Shown here in pieces: positions 46,817 through 59,688 of a DNA stretch of 64,000 nucleotides (its first letter is position 1; the number at the start of each line of letters is the position of its first letter). The notes below the pieces were generated by a model. The model saw nothing but the letters and a program-made list of their open reading frames with translations. It was not told where the DNA came from and did no database searches. Origin of the DNA: Acanthacorydalis orientalis (taxonomy: Eukaryota > Arthropoda > Insecta > Megaloptera > Corydalidae); NCBI GenBank assembly GCA_034766995.1, contig CM068317.1:21847612-21911611 (forward strand). The letters run 5' to 3'. The position numbers were made by a program, and so were the translations under genes.

Positions 46817-47505
46817 TTAATGATCTTAAAATGAAAAAAATCTTTTCATTTTTCTTAGTAACTCATTATAAATGGTTTTCTTTTCCGAAAATATTCAAGC
46901 GTCATGTTAAAAATGTTTGTTAAAATTCATTTATTTATTTTTAAACAGAGGAGTTTACTTATATTTTTTTAATAAAATATTATAAAATGATACTCAACGT
47001 TTGGTTTTGCATGTTTTAATTAATTTTCTTTATGTATTTCTAAAAATATAGGCTATATTCCTAAATTTGTCTTTTTTGTTTCTTTTTTTTAAAAAAATCC
47101 ATTTTTATTGTATAATAAGAGATGAATTTAATTTTTATTTATAGTACCTTTTTCCTTTTTTGTACATTCGTCTTCTGTATTTATTTTCAATTTTTAATGC
47201 CATTTTTAGAAAAATGTGTCTTTAATAAATGTAAAAATTTCGTTTATATCATTTTTCATTTCAGTAATTTTAAAATTTTGATTATATAAAATTCATTCCA
47301 AAATTTTAAATAAGTGTATGCTAGATGGATTATTATTTAGTTAATATATCATATTTGGTAATAATAATAAATAATACTCTTTAAATACATAATATTTAAA
47401 TGGTGCAATACTTTCTTTATATAGTGACTGTGGTCAATATTATATTAGTATCGTCCTGATTGAAAAGAATATTTACAAATTATCATGTAGTTAAACGCAG
47501 TTATA
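46815..47505. other. AT-rich DNA without recognised features
   Basis: Nothing noticed. Confidence 0.6.
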
Positions 47506-47509
47506 TAAA

Positions 47510-47600
47510 TTAACAGGAGGCTTTGCCCCTTGCTCGCTACGTTTACCAATCACCAGGCTCGTTGCAGTCTCCCACTTGTCAATTATAAGCATGCACATGT
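47510..47600 (+). repeat. Dispersed repeat H, copy 2
   Basis: AGGAGGCTTTGCCCCTTGCT, CGCTACG, ACCAATCACCAGGCTCGTTG and TCTCCCACTTGTCAATTAT, resembling the reverse complement of 30615-30957. Confidence 0.4.
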
Positions 47601-47681
47601 AACCGAATGAAACAATAAACATATTTTTTAAACTAATTTATGTCTATATAATCATTCTCACAGATATATTGCAACGTTGCT

Positions 47682-47682
47682 G

Positions 47683-47739
<57 letters not shown>
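47682..47739. repeat. (AT)n array
   Basis: About 28 AT units. Confidence 0.9.
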
Positions 47740-47742
<3 letters not shown>

Positions 47743-47855
47743 ATAGATTGTAACGTGTTATTTTATGTATGAGATAAACATATTTGGGTACCATAGAAAC
47801 CTCGACGTCATAAATCATAAATAAGTCGCCGTCATCAAATTTTTTATGGATAATT

Positions 47856-47861
<6 letters not shown>

Positions 47862-47909
<48 letters not shown>
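47862..47909. repeat. Compound (AT)n(AG)n microsatellite
   Basis: About 12 AT units then about 11 AG units; same order as at 23331. Confidence 0.9.
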
Positions 47910-48634
47910 AAAATACATTATATTTTTTAGATCAAAATGTTCAATAATTGAATGTTATCTTTTTTACCATGCTAATACTTATTTATAAAGAAATGACAAT
48001 ATTTATAGAATCCAGAACAAAGGAAAACTTGTACAGTGTCTGAATAGTTAATTCACTTATGTAAAATATTACGTTTTCGTTATTGACTTATTTCGTACCT
48101 GTTACGAATTAGTAACAAAATAGAATCTAATCAGTTGATTCCTTCACTTTGTGTGAGTTTCTTTGTTTAAATGAAAATTTAAAATAAAATACCTTGCGAT
48201 AAACCTGCTCGTACAATAAATCTATAAATGTATTTATAGAAAACTAAAGAATAGAAGTTTGTGCGATGGAGACAATTTTACTAAAATAAGATATTTTGTC
48301 CATTATGGAACGATGACAACTGATGTGATGTTTAATTTAGATTTTTGTTTGTAAACGTCATATAAAATAAGCTGCTACGATATAAAATTTACTAAAACGA
48401 TTTACTAAAACTGTTACTTCTTCGACATTAAATTTATTAATAATTTTAACGTTAAATTTCAAAAAGCAGTAAAATTTGATATTAGTAAGCTTTACTTGTA
48501 CACCCATAAGTATAATAAATATTAAATAATTTCACTAAAATGATATAAAAAACCTTATTGACATTATTTTCTTTCTGCATAAACTGTACAAATGAAATAT
48601 TTTCAAAAACTCTTAATATTTTCAATTTATTTTG
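47910..48634. other. AT-rich DNA without recognised features
   Basis: Nothing noticed. Confidence 0.6.
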
Positions 48635-49204
48635 CTTCTCTTAGAAAAATAATTGCGATTTATGACCTTCAAATTCATATAAATTTTTCTCATTTATTTA
48701 TTTTCCTAGCTGCTTTAAGTGGTCCAGAACTGTTGGATGAAAGCTTGTGCATGTTTCTGATTCAACTAACGCCTTCAATTAGTCGTTATGAACTGAAGAT
48801 TGACATCCGTGATCTTCTTCATCTTCAAGGCTCTCGTCCCTAGCATAAAATTTTTGGAACCACCATTGCACCGTACGTTCCTTAATACCATCCGATTGAT
48901 CCGCACGTTCCTTAATATCCATATCGAAAGTATCGTTTAGTTTACGAGCAGTTTCTGCTGTTTTACCACCCGTTTCAAACTCATATAAAAAATTGCTCTT
49001 ATTTCCTTCTTTTTCATCTTTAATTCATTAGCTCAATTTCAAGAAAAAATTATAATAAGACCAAAGTCTATGTTACCAAAATACAGACTGAAAATGTGCT
49101 TTAAAATTATATTAACATGAACACGATGAAATTACACTTTCATTAAGAAAATTAAGGTTAGAATTCAGAAAACATAAACCGCAATTATTTTTCTACCAAC
49201 CTAA
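48635..49204 (-). mobile_element. Short mariner derivative (N-terminal type), copy 3
   Basis: Left end worn (TTAGAAAAATAATTGCGATT), right end CCGCAATTATTTTTCTACCA-ACCTAATA. The minus strand carries the same decayed helix-turn-helix and linker as copy 2; GAACGTGCGGATCAATCGGA, a partial tandem duplication of the KKRTVQ-coding part, lies at about 48876-48925. The plus-strand 83-residue open frame over it is a shadow. Confidence 0.7.
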
Positions 49205-49438
49205 TAAATTCGATAACATGTCAATTTTCTTTTAGATCATATACAAAAATACTAAAAATTCAAGTTATATTTCTGCTCATGTGTAGTTAATCGATATGTT
49301 TCAGATCAATTAAAAGAATCTTTTTCAGATTTTTTATTAACTTTGTATTTTTACAGCCCTTCTATCAAACAATCATTAAATACCAAAACATCAATTACTT
49401 TTTTATATGAAAACATCTAATAGTTATGTGTGTGTATG

Positions 49439-49440
<2 letters not shown>
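49205..49440. other. AT-rich DNA without recognised features
   Basis: Nothing noticed. Confidence 0.6.
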
Positions 49441-49497
<57 letters not shown>

Positions 49498-49520
49498 ATG
49501 AATGTATGTATAAATGTGTG
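49424..49520. repeat. Compound (TG)n(TA)n(TG)n microsatellite
   Basis: GTGTGTGTATGTATG, about 15 TA units, then about 12 GT units. Confidence 0.9.
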
Positions 49521-50740
49521 TACTTGTAGATACGTACCGGTTTATTTGAAAACATATTTTTTAATAGGCATTTATAGTTTTACAATTGTGTAGATTAAAA
49601 CTCCTACAAAAAAGTTATTAATGAACCAGTTTTACAATCTCATTCAAAATTCACAACAGTAAAGCAGCAGAGAGCAAAAAATAAACAATTTTTGCAATAA
49701 CTGTTTTCTTTCTTTCGTAGAAACAATCAATTCGTGCAAAAGTGCCAATTTCGCGGACTATTCCCATGATTAACATCAATTCTGAAAATTATAGTACTGT
49801 TTATTAAAAAAAATACGGTATCAACAATTTGAATAAAATATAATTAATGCCGAAATAATTTGATTAGAATAAATTATTATTACAATGAGTGATTTATTCA
49901 CCAGCTGTTTTTGTTATAACAGGATTTTGTTAGATGAAAAAGAAACAAATACTTATAAGATATGCATAGATTAATGGACAGATTTATCATCATTTGTACA
50001 TTCAATATAAGCGGTCAATATTAATTGCCTTAGGGTTTATATCAGTTGATGTGTTTGATTATAGTGAATTTATTTTTTTAATGAAACATAATTACAGTTT
50101 GAACCGATTTAAACTTTTAACCTATTAATGTAAAATCATTTCTTGTATTTACGACCATGAATGTATCCATAATTTGAATATTTTTATTTAAAAGGTATTC
50201 TTTTTATTAAAATTTCTATTTTTTTGACAATACTCATTCAATTTTTTAATTCAATATTAAATTGTGAAACAAATTAACCGTATATAAATTGTATATATTA
50301 GAAAAAATGTAAAACTGAAACAACTCAAACGTACAAATTACATTCTCAGTACCACCACATAATATAAATATATCAATTACGAATCTATGTGCTTTATTAA
50401 ATTGAAATAAAAACTGAAACGAAACTATAAACATGACTCTTAATTATGTATTTCTTTTGTATCTGTAATTGTTTTGTTTTCCTTATTTAATTATATGCAC
50501 GAGATACGATCGAAAAGGAAACAATTCTCTAGAGAAACAAACTCAGAAAGTCAGTTCGTTAGATATGCTTTTTAGCAGGACGTCTATTTTGATCCGGACG
50601 TCAAATTAAAATATTTGCGACATATTTGCATATTGCTTTTCTTTGTACCTGATTAATTTTTATAGTGATATATCCTGTAGATCGTTGTAAATTGATAATT
50701 GTATCTGATCGATTTCATCAAGTATTTTAATTCTCATCAT

Positions 50741-50744
<4 letters not shown>
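49521..50744. other. AT-rich DNA without recognised features
   Basis: A slightly GC-richer unique stretch at about 50500-50610 (GCAGGACGTCTATTTTGATC, then CGGACGTC) is unexplained. Confidence 0.5.
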
Positions 50745-50777
<33 letters not shown>

Positions 50778-50792
50778 TGTATATATTTATAA

Positions 50793-50852
<60 letters not shown>

Positions 50853-50862
50853 TATGTGTGTG
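50745..50862. repeat. Interrupted (AT)n array
   Basis: (AT)n with ATAAATATGTATATATTTAT in the middle, itself palindromic, and a short (GT)n end. Confidence 0.9.
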
Positions 50863-51670
50863 TAGTAACTTTCAAGTTACTCTATTGCTTTCTTAAAAAT
50901 TATAATCGTTTAATTTTTATACTTTGCTTCATAGAACTAATGTAACAAATTAATATAAAAATAAAACCTTAACATTATTTCTTTAACATATCCAAGATAA
51001 ACTGTATACACACACTTATTCATGTTTCGACTCAAAAAAAAATATTATTGTATTTATAGAATCAAATATATAGAAATCTCTTAGATCTCTTTACTTTGAG
51101 ATTTTAATGGATTATTTTCTGTTAATATGTATGAAACATGCCAATTATTTTTCGTGTTGTAAATAACTTAATAATAATTTACAGAAAGGGTTAAAAAGCG
51201 GTCATTATAAAATATATTAAAAAATGAAGCATTTATAAATAGAAAAAAATCGGCATCGAAATATTAATAGATTGAAAGATTCATTAGGTACATCTACACA
51301 AAAATAAATTATAAAGTTTTTTTATTATAAAGATTTTATAGAGATAATTTATTTTTACAACTTTTATTAGAATTTAAAATCATCAACGATATAATTAGTT
51401 AAGATCTTTTTTCAAGACCAAATAATTTCGAAAAACATTTAAGTGTTAAAAGCATAATTTAGGAATGTAATTATTTTTTCAAACGCACATTATCGCGCAT
51501 CCTCTCTCTCCGCATTCTCTTTTGAAAATCTGAACAGATGACGTATGCTGTCGGCACATGTACCCTGTAATCAGGAACACATAAAGCAATATAGACATGA
51601 AGTAGACAGTATAGAACAACATGGATTCATAACTGTATATCTTGTATATGTGTACACAATAAAAATGTAT
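50863..51670. other. AT-rich DNA, then a mixed-composition stretch
   Basis: From about 51480 to 51640 the sequence is less AT-rich (TTATCGCGCATCCTCTCTCT, GTCGGCACATGTACCCTG) and unique; no gene signal. Confidence 0.45.
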
Positions 51671-51671
51671 G

Positions 51672-51727
<56 letters not shown>

Positions 51728-51770
51728 AAAATATATGTATATGTATGGATATATATATATATATATATAC
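51671..51770. repeat. (AT)n array
   Basis: About 24 AT units, AAGAAAATATATGTATATGT, GGATATATAT, then about 10 AT units. Confidence 0.9.
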
Positions 51771-52028
51771 CTAAAGCCTCACGTGCTAACGGTTATTGTG
51801 TATTTATTACGTGTTATGAACAGAGTTCATAGTTGTTTCTAATATAATTTTTTAATCCTTTGTATCCTGTTCTTGATAAAACTAGAAGTTCACTTTTTTC
51901 AAATGCATAAAACTGGTTTTGTAATGTAACAAGATTAGATTCGCTTAGATTTCACGCACTGTGCTTTTACAATATTATACAGTATAAATGTTTAAATTTT
52001 GTTTAAAGAAGTTGCATACGCAGCTATT

Positions 52029-52030
52029 GA

Positions 52031-52064
<34 letters not shown>

Positions 52065-52071
52065 ATATTTT
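52029..52071. repeat. (AT)n array
   Basis: About 40 bp with one TTTATA break. Confidence 0.9.
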
Positions 52072-52201
52072 ATTTAAATATTTCGTTTCAGTTATGAATG
52101 TAAAAGATATGTATCACTTAACATAAAAATGAGTACAGCATACTTTTTATAGAAATTCGTTTCGTTTAGATAACCATTAATAGTAAATATTACATTAGAT
52201 T

Positions 52202-52242
52202 AGGCACTAATGACCTTAGCTGTCGAAGTGCCCTAAAACTCC
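52202..52242 (-). repeat. Short conserved repeat E, copy 2
   Basis: AGGCACTAATGACCTTAGCT and GTCGAAGTGCCCTAAAACTC, the inverse of 20669-20706, matching at about 28 of 36 positions. Confidence 0.5.
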
Positions 52243-52919
52243 AGTAATCAACCAACTAAATTCGTAAAACAATTTTTTATTATTTTTTTAAAAAAAGAAC
52301 ATTCGTGCAAATGTATAGAAAAATCTGGTTAAAATTTTCTATGTCTAATCAGTCTGAAAATGATAGCATCGCCATTGAAATATTCGCAAGCAATTATCAA
52401 AAATGACTAATAAGTTATTATTGAATATTTTTTATCATATTTTTTTTATAGTTTGTCGGTTGTGTGAAAAATCCATTTGTAAAAATTCGTATAAGAGTTT
52501 TAAATATGCTTTTTGAATGTAATTTGTACTTTTTACTGTTTATTTTCGGCACTAATAATTGTTTCTTAACAAAAAATATTGTAATTAAAAACAACCAAAT
52601 ACGAAAAATATTACTACAAAATAGATAGAACTGGACGAATGCACTTTTTTATAATTTCTATGTTTCTTGTGTCATATTATATATTTATAATCGGGAATGG
52701 TAGGTGTACATTTATCTTAAATATTTATTGCAAAAATACAAAATTCAAAACACAATTCGCTCACGCTAATAGAAGTTTTATATAAAATAACTAAGGAAAA
52801 TGAGTCGCAATGAAAAGAGATAGTTAATATTACATTATTTGATCAAGATGTAAGCATCGGTTAGTGATTAGAATGTAAATAAAAACATAATTTATATATG
52901 TGAAAACGAAAATCGGTTT
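52243..52919. other. AT-rich DNA without recognised features
   Basis: Nothing noticed. Confidence 0.6.
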
Positions 52920-52921
52920 TA

Positions 52922-53477
52922 TTAGGTTGGTAGAAAAATAACTGCGGTTTATGGTCTTAAAGTCATATACTTTTTTTAAGTGTTTTTAAGTGGTCCAGTA
53001 CTATTGGATGACTAACGCTCAACTTTTGTGTCAGCTCTTGAATTGTTGTGTGTGATTCCGATTTAACTAACGCAATCAGTTAGTCTTTATGATCTAAAGA
53101 AAGGCACCCCCGACCTTTTCCATCTTCAATGTTCTCGTCCCTATCACGAAATTTTTAGAACCACCATTACACTACACATTCCTTAACAACACCCACACCA
53201 AAAGTATCGTTTAGTTTACGAGCAGTTTCTGTTGCTTCACCATCCGTTTTGAACTCATACAAAAATTGCTTTAATTTACTTCTTTTCCATCTTTAAGTCA
53301 ATAGATCAATTTGAAACAAAGTTTATAATAAAACCAAAGTCAATTTTATCAAAATATAGATCGAAAAATTTACTCTAAAACGATATTAACAAGAACATGA
53401 TGAAATGATATTTGCACTAAAAAAATAAGGTTAAAATTCAGAGAACAAAAACCGTAATTATTTTTCTATCAACCTAA
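52922..53477 (-). mobile_element. Short mariner derivative (N-terminal type), copy 4
   Basis: Ends TTAGGTTGGTAGAAAAATAA and its inverse (CTATCAACCTAA) with TA on both sides (52920-52921 and 53478-53479). 556 bp. The minus strand holds the helix-turn-helix segment with frame breaks; GTGTAGTGTAATGGTGGTTC marks the VxQWWF region. The best-bounded copy besides 37070. Confidence 0.75.
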
Positions 53478-53659
53478 TATTATAGATTTTTTTTATATAC
53501 CATCATTAATAATTTTGAGTCGTTTGGTGATTTCATATACTGATATGGAAGTTGATATTTGTTTATTTTCAGAGTACAGAATCAGAATCATGATTGGCAT
53601 TATATAATAACTTTTTTTTGAAAAAATGAGTTGAATATTTAGATATAAATGTATATTGT

Positions 53660-53805
53660 TATATTTTTGCTTTCTTTGATCGATTTTTCCGGCGATATTC
53701 GTCGTTTTAGTTAACTTGAGTTTTCATTTTCTATCATTAGTTTTGGCACGTGTGCCAAATTTATATACATTTTAAATAATTTCGAGTTATTCAAAATATA
53801 CAACA
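53660..53805. repeat. Fold-back repeat family F, copy 5 (left half)
   Basis: CGTCGTTTTAGTTAACTTGA then TTAGTTTTGGCACGTGTGCC; the reverse complement shows the cleanest stem of the family, TTTGGCACACGTGCCAAAA. The CTGAAGA half of the core is mutated (TATAAAT). Confidence 0.55.
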
Positions 53806-53999
53806 TAATACACTAAAAGATATAGACAAATATTGAGAAAAAAATATGATTTGTACGGTGAGTGTATAATTCCTTTATGAAAACGATTTTAGTAACAGTG
53901 CATAAACAATTTTGAAAGAAATATTTGAAAAAAGATCAATTAGAAATGAGTGCAGAAAGAGTTTAATATATATAGAATTTTATTAAAAACAAATGTTTA

Positions 54000-54860
54000 T
54001 AATGTCGTTTTTAGTGGTGTATGCAGAGCGTTTGATTGGCCTTCGACCGATTTTGTTTTGCTGCCATTTTTGTTTGTTGTGCAGCTGTCACTTGTAATTT
54101 GACAGTGGTGTAGATTGAATGCATGCATTTTTTATGGAGCGTTTAACGTCGCAAAAACGTGTTATGGTAATTAAAACATTTTATCAAAATTGTTAACATT
54201 TTTTTAAAAAAAATAATCATGAATGTCGGAGCACATTTCGACATGCTGTAAAAAAACAATACAGCCGTTATTGGAGATCGGAGAACCCAAGACTAAGCCA
54301 TCCCCAACCACCTCTTTACCCTTATAGAGTGATTGTTTAGTGTGCAATTTGAGCTGGTAACATCATTGGACCATTTTTGTTTTTTGAAGATGCTTAATAT
54401 GGACAATGTTGGTGTTACTCTGTCACTGGTGAACGATTATTATGCGATGCTACAAAATTTCTTTATGCTTGAAATTGACGAACAAGGTCACAGAACATGT
54501 GGTTTCAACAGGACAGTGCCACATCGCACACAGCTCGTGCTGCGATGCAAATTTTCGCAATGCATTACATGGTCGAATAATTTCAAAACTTGGTCACATC
54601 ACTCGTTCACCTTATTTGAATGCACCAGATTTTTTCTTTGGAACTACTTAAAGGATAGCGTCTACGCTAACAATCCAGTAACAATTCAACACCTCAAGAG
54701 CAACATTCAAGAAGAAATCACACAAATACCACCATAAATATGCCGAAATGACATAAAATATGTAATATCAAGTGGCCATGTTTGTAGCGCAGCCAGTGAT
54801 AACTATTTGGTAAATATCATTTTTCATACTCACTCCCACGAGTTAAATAAACGATCTATA
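54000..54860 (+). mobile_element. mariner-like element, decayed (family M2)
   Basis: The start and end are estimated from the coding region and from sequence shared with 32395-33060. No clear terminal inverted repeats were found. Encodes the degenerate transposase at 54134-54737. Confidence 0.55.
54134..54737 (+). pseudogene. mariner-like transposase, internally deleted and frame-shifted
   Basis: The reading starts MERLTSQKRVMVIKTFYQNC, then HECRSTFRHAVKKQYSRYW (helix-turn-helix region), and skips to GPFLFFEDA, the segment after the first catalytic Asp. It continues with a LLCDATKF/YCAMLQNFFM equivalent, QQDSATSHTARAAMQIFA (second catalytic Asp present), then TRSPYLNAPDFFF, where SPDL has become SPYL but the Asp of the APDFF motif remains, and LKDSVYANNPVTIQHLKSNI with EEITQIPP. 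The 134-residue open frame 54333-54737 is a composite of wrong-frame and correct-frame sequence. The family is a large insect mariner-like group; the first Asp region is deleted. Confidence 0.65.
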
Positions 54861-55000
54861 AAAAAATAATTAAGTGTTTTATTTAAAAGACAAAATCGGC
54901 CGAAGTTCATTCAAACACTCTGTTGGTATATACATTTCGTACTGAAAATGCTGATTAAAAGTACAAATAAAAAATGTAAAATACATACACATATGCCACA

Positions 55001-55035
55001 CACACACACACACACATTTATAAATATATACATTT

Positions 55036-55082
<47 letters not shown>

Positions 55083-55100
55083 TATATACATATACATACT
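55001..55100. repeat. Compound (CA)n(TA)n microsatellite
   Basis: (CA)n at about 54997-55016, TTTATAAATATATACATTTA, then (AT)n to 55100. Confidence 0.9.
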
Positions 55101-55394
55101 TGCAGTTAGTTGCAAAAATGATACATATATGAAACACATATATGAAAAAATACATATTAATGTATACATGTATACATGTGAAAGAAAATATATTTACTCA
55201 ATTTAAAAAAAGCATTCTTTTTAGAAAATTAATTACCATACTAATCATTTTTTTAAATATACAAATATTATACAAATATCTTTTTAAATATATAAGAAAA
55301 CCCTTTATATCAATTACAAAAAACTATCATATTTTTTGGACGGAAATAATATGAATAGAGTCATGAATAGAAGGGATAGAGTAGGTATGAATAA

Positions 55395-55640
55395 AGAGGG
55401 TAGGATTTTCTTCCGCTTCATTATCGTTTTCTGGATATCTAAAATTATACCGATATCATCGTCACTCAGGCATTATCCACAAGCAATTCGTCGACATCAT
55501 TCTGGCTAAAAGTATCAAAACCTCCTCTACCAACTTCATGTGCCAAAGTAATGATTTCAGCTGATAATGTCAATTGAATGGTTGCACTGTTTACAACACA
55601 TCCAAGTCAAGCTACTTTCCAGCACGAATTTCAATTTTAT
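55395..55640 (-). pseudogene. Tigger transposase C-terminal remnant, copy 2
   Basis: The minus strand matches the copy at 3700-3960: GCTGGAAAGTAGCTTGAC, GATGTGTTGTAAACAGTGCA, AGGAGGTTTTGATACTTTTA and GATGTCGACGAATTGCTTG. It reads as the post-catalytic WKxxWPECV and acidic segments, with stops. Confidence 0.6.
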
Positions 55641-55760
55641 GATCTTATTTCAGCGATAACAGATACAACACGATTTAAATTGTCCAGAATAAAAAAAATA
55701 AATTTAAGAAAAGTAATAATTAAAATTTATTTTTTTTAAACAACATGCATTTCATATATA

Positions 55761-56275
55761 TCATCATCATCATCATTATCTTCAGCCTCTGTTAATCCAC
55801 TGCTGAATAAAGGCCTCTTCCATGATTTTCCATTTTGTTCGATTCAGTGCCTCTCTTTTCCACAGTTTTCCAATAAAGTTTTTAATATCCTTATCCCATC
55901 TGTTCATTGGTCTCTTTCTGGGTCTTTTCATATTCCTTGGTTCCCAGTCAATAATTTCTCTTGTCCATCGGTTGTCTTCTCTTCTTGCGATATGTCCCGC
56001 CCATTTCCATTTCAGACTCTTTACTCTTCTTATTATATCTGTGACTCCTGTTTGTTTTCGTATCCATTCTATTCTCTTTCTATCTCTTCTTGTTATTCCC
56101 AACATGCATCTTTTCATACTTCGTTGTGTTGTTTGGAGTCTTTGAACTATTTTGGCGTTAAGCACCCATGTTTCGCTGCCGTAGGTAAGAACTGGTAGTA
56201 TACACTGATCAAATACTTTTTTCTTTAAACAGAGTGGGATTGTTGATTTAAATATCGAGGCGTTTCGTCCAAAAG
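55761..56275 (-). mobile_element. RTE copy 2, 5'-truncated, inside Tigger
   Basis: Starts at the 3' end with (ATC)n and aligns nearly base for base with 38675-39190. It breaks off at the codons for [11 protein letters not shown], so only about 515 bp were copied. No simple target duplication; instead the 5' junction is joined to an inverted copy of Tigger sequence (56276-56305). Confidence 0.8.
55782..56275 (-). pseudogene. RTE reverse transcriptase, C-terminal fragment
   Basis: The 174-residue open frame 55782-56306 has about 164 residues of RTE protein ([20 protein letters not shown] to EEAFIQQWINRG) differing from copy 1 at only a few positions, for example HIARRED for HVARRED. The first ten residues come from the inverted Tigger scrap, not from RTE. 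No RT catalytic motif is included. Confidence 0.8.
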
Positions 56276-56432
<157 letters not shown>

Positions 56433-56506
56433 TGCATGAAATATGCGAGTTAACATAATTTCAAAACCGCATTAAAAAGATACGCATAAAAACAGACTCG
56501 ACTGTA

Positions 56507-57220
56507 ATCATATTTCATCAGAAAAAATGAGTGTATACAATAAATTGTTTTGTTTCAAGAAAACCAGTTTTAAATATACTATTTTTAATTTTTAGTAATA
56601 ACATTTTTGTATTAAATGTTTTTACAATTTTATGAGTAACTATATATATATATATTGTAAAGAAATATTTTTCTAATAATAACTCATTTAATCTAATACT
56701 GTAACTCAATTTTCATGCATTAATCTAATATAAAAAAAAACATCGTTACTAAATCAAATTATCTCTACAATAATTACACGACCTATGAGTAACTAGGATG
56801 TGGATACAGAACGAAAAAAAACACATTAACAACAGAACAGTTATTACAACTACAGTTAACATAAATTAATAATTCACGTACACTTATTAAGTACTGAAAG
56901 CATTATAAACATATCTATTTTTATATACATTAATTTATAACATTATATTCTAATAAACATCAATTTGTAGCCGTACGTACGCTAACAGAAAAACGAACAT
57001 GATAAATATCTTAAAATATATGAAATATTATCATATTCGATATATTAAAGAATATATACATATACCCATTTTAGAAGTGTGTATATCTCTTCGCGCGTAT
57101 ACATGTTTAAATTTTATTTGATAAATTCTAGTAAACATAATTCATACATTCCAAAGTATTGCCGAATATACGAATAACGGTTTAGTTCGTTGGATGTAGA
57201 GATGCGTCTATATAAGTATG
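56507..57220. other. AT-rich DNA without recognised features
   Basis: Nothing noticed. Confidence 0.6.
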
Positions 57221-57221
57221 T

Positions 57222-57274
<53 letters not shown>

Positions 57275-57295
57275 AATATATATATATATATATAC

Positions 57296-57329
<34 letters not shown>
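57222..57329. repeat. Compound (CA)n(TA)n microsatellite
   Basis: (CA)n at about 57222-57236, then (TA)n with ACAAATAT and ACATTTAT breaks. Confidence 0.9.
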
Positions 57330-57330
<1 letters not shown>

Positions 57331-57809
57331 AATGTATGTATAATGATTAAACTCGACTCATATTTCCGGAAATGGACGTAAATTAACAGTTAGAAATTTT
57401 TACCTGTATGTCAATTTACAGTGTGGGAGCGTCTATTTATTAATTGACATGTATGTACATACCAATTGATTAAAGATTAGTTTATTCAGTTACGAAAATA
57501 TTTATTTGAAATTTTGTATGCGTATTAACATAAATATAAATGTTTTCATGAAAAAAGTACTGTAAGTATTTATTTTGTGTACTTAAAACGACCACATGTT
57601 AGGATTCTTTTTTTATATAAATCGTAAGTATTACAACCACCTTTTTTTAAAAAAAATATTTATACGATTCATTTCAGAGTAAAATTCAGTTAAAACGGAT
57701 CTGTGTATCAATTATACTCTTTGATCATATGTGATTTACTATACATATTCATTTGTTTATTTTGAGATTAGAATTAGTACTCTTCTTCATATTAAAATTA
57801 GAATTCTGA

Positions 57810-57965
57810 GTTTTTATACCTGTGACCCTGTCAATACGTTATCCTGATAGTATTTGTCCTTTGGATCACTTGAGTTTATCCGTTTTCCGCTATTAGTTTC
57901 AGAACGTCTTTTTAGGGCGGATTTAAGATAATTCTATTGTTCACAAATATCTACTTAATAACATT
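57810..57965. repeat. Fold-back repeat family F, copy 6 (left half)
   Basis: Starts TTTTTATACCTGTGACCCTG, the clearest terminal sequence in the family, then ATCCTGATAGTATTTGTCCT and CGCTATTAGTTTCAGAACG. The right arm is missing or too worn. Confidence 0.55.
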
Positions 57966-58340
57966 AGAATTTAGATAATTTTACTATTACTACTAGCTTC
58001 GTTACTCTGCGTTATTGTTTTTTAAACTAAACCTAACTTTTTAAGAAAAAATATCATTTTAATAAACAAAAAAATAAATGTAAAAAACTGAAAGTTAAAG
58101 TAATGATATTGATTATTAATCTAATATACCAATTCATTTATTATCATGTTGACTTTCGATTTAAAATGATAATTTTATGTTTCTGTGTTTATTTTTTGAG
58201 GGGTTTTTAAATAAAATAAAGTCATTTTAAATTTTCTATCTCAGTATTAAAAAATATACAAAATCTATAAAGAAATTAAATTATTGAAAAAAATGTTTAG
58301 AAAATTTAAACATGTGGTATTCCTGAAAATCACGTTTGTA
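57966..58340. other. AT-rich DNA without recognised features
   Basis: Nothing noticed. Confidence 0.6.
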
Positions 58341-58500
58341 TATTTTTATACCTAATATTTTTTTTAAGAAATGTCCTGCTGCTTTTTGTTCTTTTAAATC
58401 TAAATCCAAAATCTTTCTAAAAATGGCATAAGTGACTAAACTAGTAATAGAAATCAAAAACGCATCTGATTCAAAATGATGAAGAGTATCAGGGCAATTT
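58341..58500. repeat. Fold-back repeat family F, copy 7
   Basis: Left end TTTTTATACCTAATATT, a shortened left arm with CCAAAATCTTTCTAAAAATG, and a right arm AAATGGCATAAGTGACTAAA, CTAGTAATAGAAATCAAAAA and CAAAATGATGAAGAGTATCA. Orientation of the two arms as in copy 1. Confidence 0.5.
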
Positions 58501-58979
58501 ATTGTTATTATTTGGATTTTATTTTTATTTTTTTATTAACTCTCAGGATTTAACCTCAATTGAGGCGAATTCCTTATTGACTAAACAATATTAAAATGTA
58601 TAAAGCTTATAATCGAATTTAGATACTTATTATAATTAGTATTCTCAATAATAATAATTATACTTTTATTTTGTTATCTAGATAAGACTTAACTAACCGG
58701 TTCAATCTGAACTTAGTAAATACAATAACAGGAAATGAACAAACAGTAATTGTGCTCTAAAGATGATCAAATTATCATTAAGTTATATGTAAGAAACGCA
58801 TGAATTATGAACACATATATTTTACATATTTTAATAAAATATACAATGATGTGATTTTTTTATAATTTTTGTAAAATTTTAAAATTTCTGAAAAGTATCA
58901 AATATTTACTATTTTTAAACAATAAATATTACCTTGACTAATGAACTGACAGAAAAGCAATGAAGTAGAACAGTTTTCT

Positions 58980-58985
<6 letters not shown>
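58501..58985. other. AT-rich DNA without recognised features
   Basis: Nothing noticed. Confidence 0.6.

Positions 58986-59024
<39 letters not shown>
58986..59024. repeat. (AT)n array
   Basis: About 18 AT units. Confidence 0.9.
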
Positions 59025-59025
<1 letters not shown>

Positions 59026-59615
59026 CATTTATTAATAAATTCAAATCAAAATAGCAATTAAAGTAATTATTATCATGTATTTAAAAATTTATTTTGATAC
59101 GAATAATATTTAAAATCACAACATAAATAATGGAGGTAACTATCCTTCTAAGTATTTACATTTAAAATTGAGTCTATTTTTTAAACTGTTTTATAATCGT
59201 AATTGTATTTTGATATTCAATATTCTGATTAGATAGTTTAACTGTATGTGATTTTATTAATAGTCATATTGATAGTTATAATAATTTTACTTAACGGACA
59301 TAGATTTAATACTGAAACAGTTATATTCTTTACATAGTAATAATATAAATGTTAAAGATTTTATTGGACTTGGAAGTGATAGATGCTCTATTATGGCGCA
59401 AGAAAATTAAAAGAAGTTGTATTATTATTACAATCAACATTATAGAACGAAATTAATTCTTTAATTATACATTAATTCAATTTAATTGATCACTTTAGAA
59501 ATAATAAAAATATAAACGGTTTGAAATAAACTATGAAAAGTTAAAAATATTGACACTTTGTTTAATTCATCCTGCACTATAGGCGAAGTATTAGAATATA
59601 TTAAAAAATACTAAT
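59025..59615. other. AT-rich DNA without recognised features
   Basis: Nothing noticed. Confidence 0.6.
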
Positions 59616-59645
59616 AAAAATCTTATATATATATATATATATAAG

Positions 59646-59683
<38 letters not shown>
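59616..59683. repeat. Hairpin-forming (AT)n array
   Basis: AAAATCTTATATAT and ATATATAAGATTTT face each other across about 10 AT units; a second (AT)n array follows and the M3 mariner derivative starts at its right edge. Confidence 0.75.

Positions 59684-59688
<5 letters not shown>

Noticed and set aside
48592..48843. 83-residue plus-strand open frame
   Set aside because: Antisense to the mariner derivative at 48635-49204.
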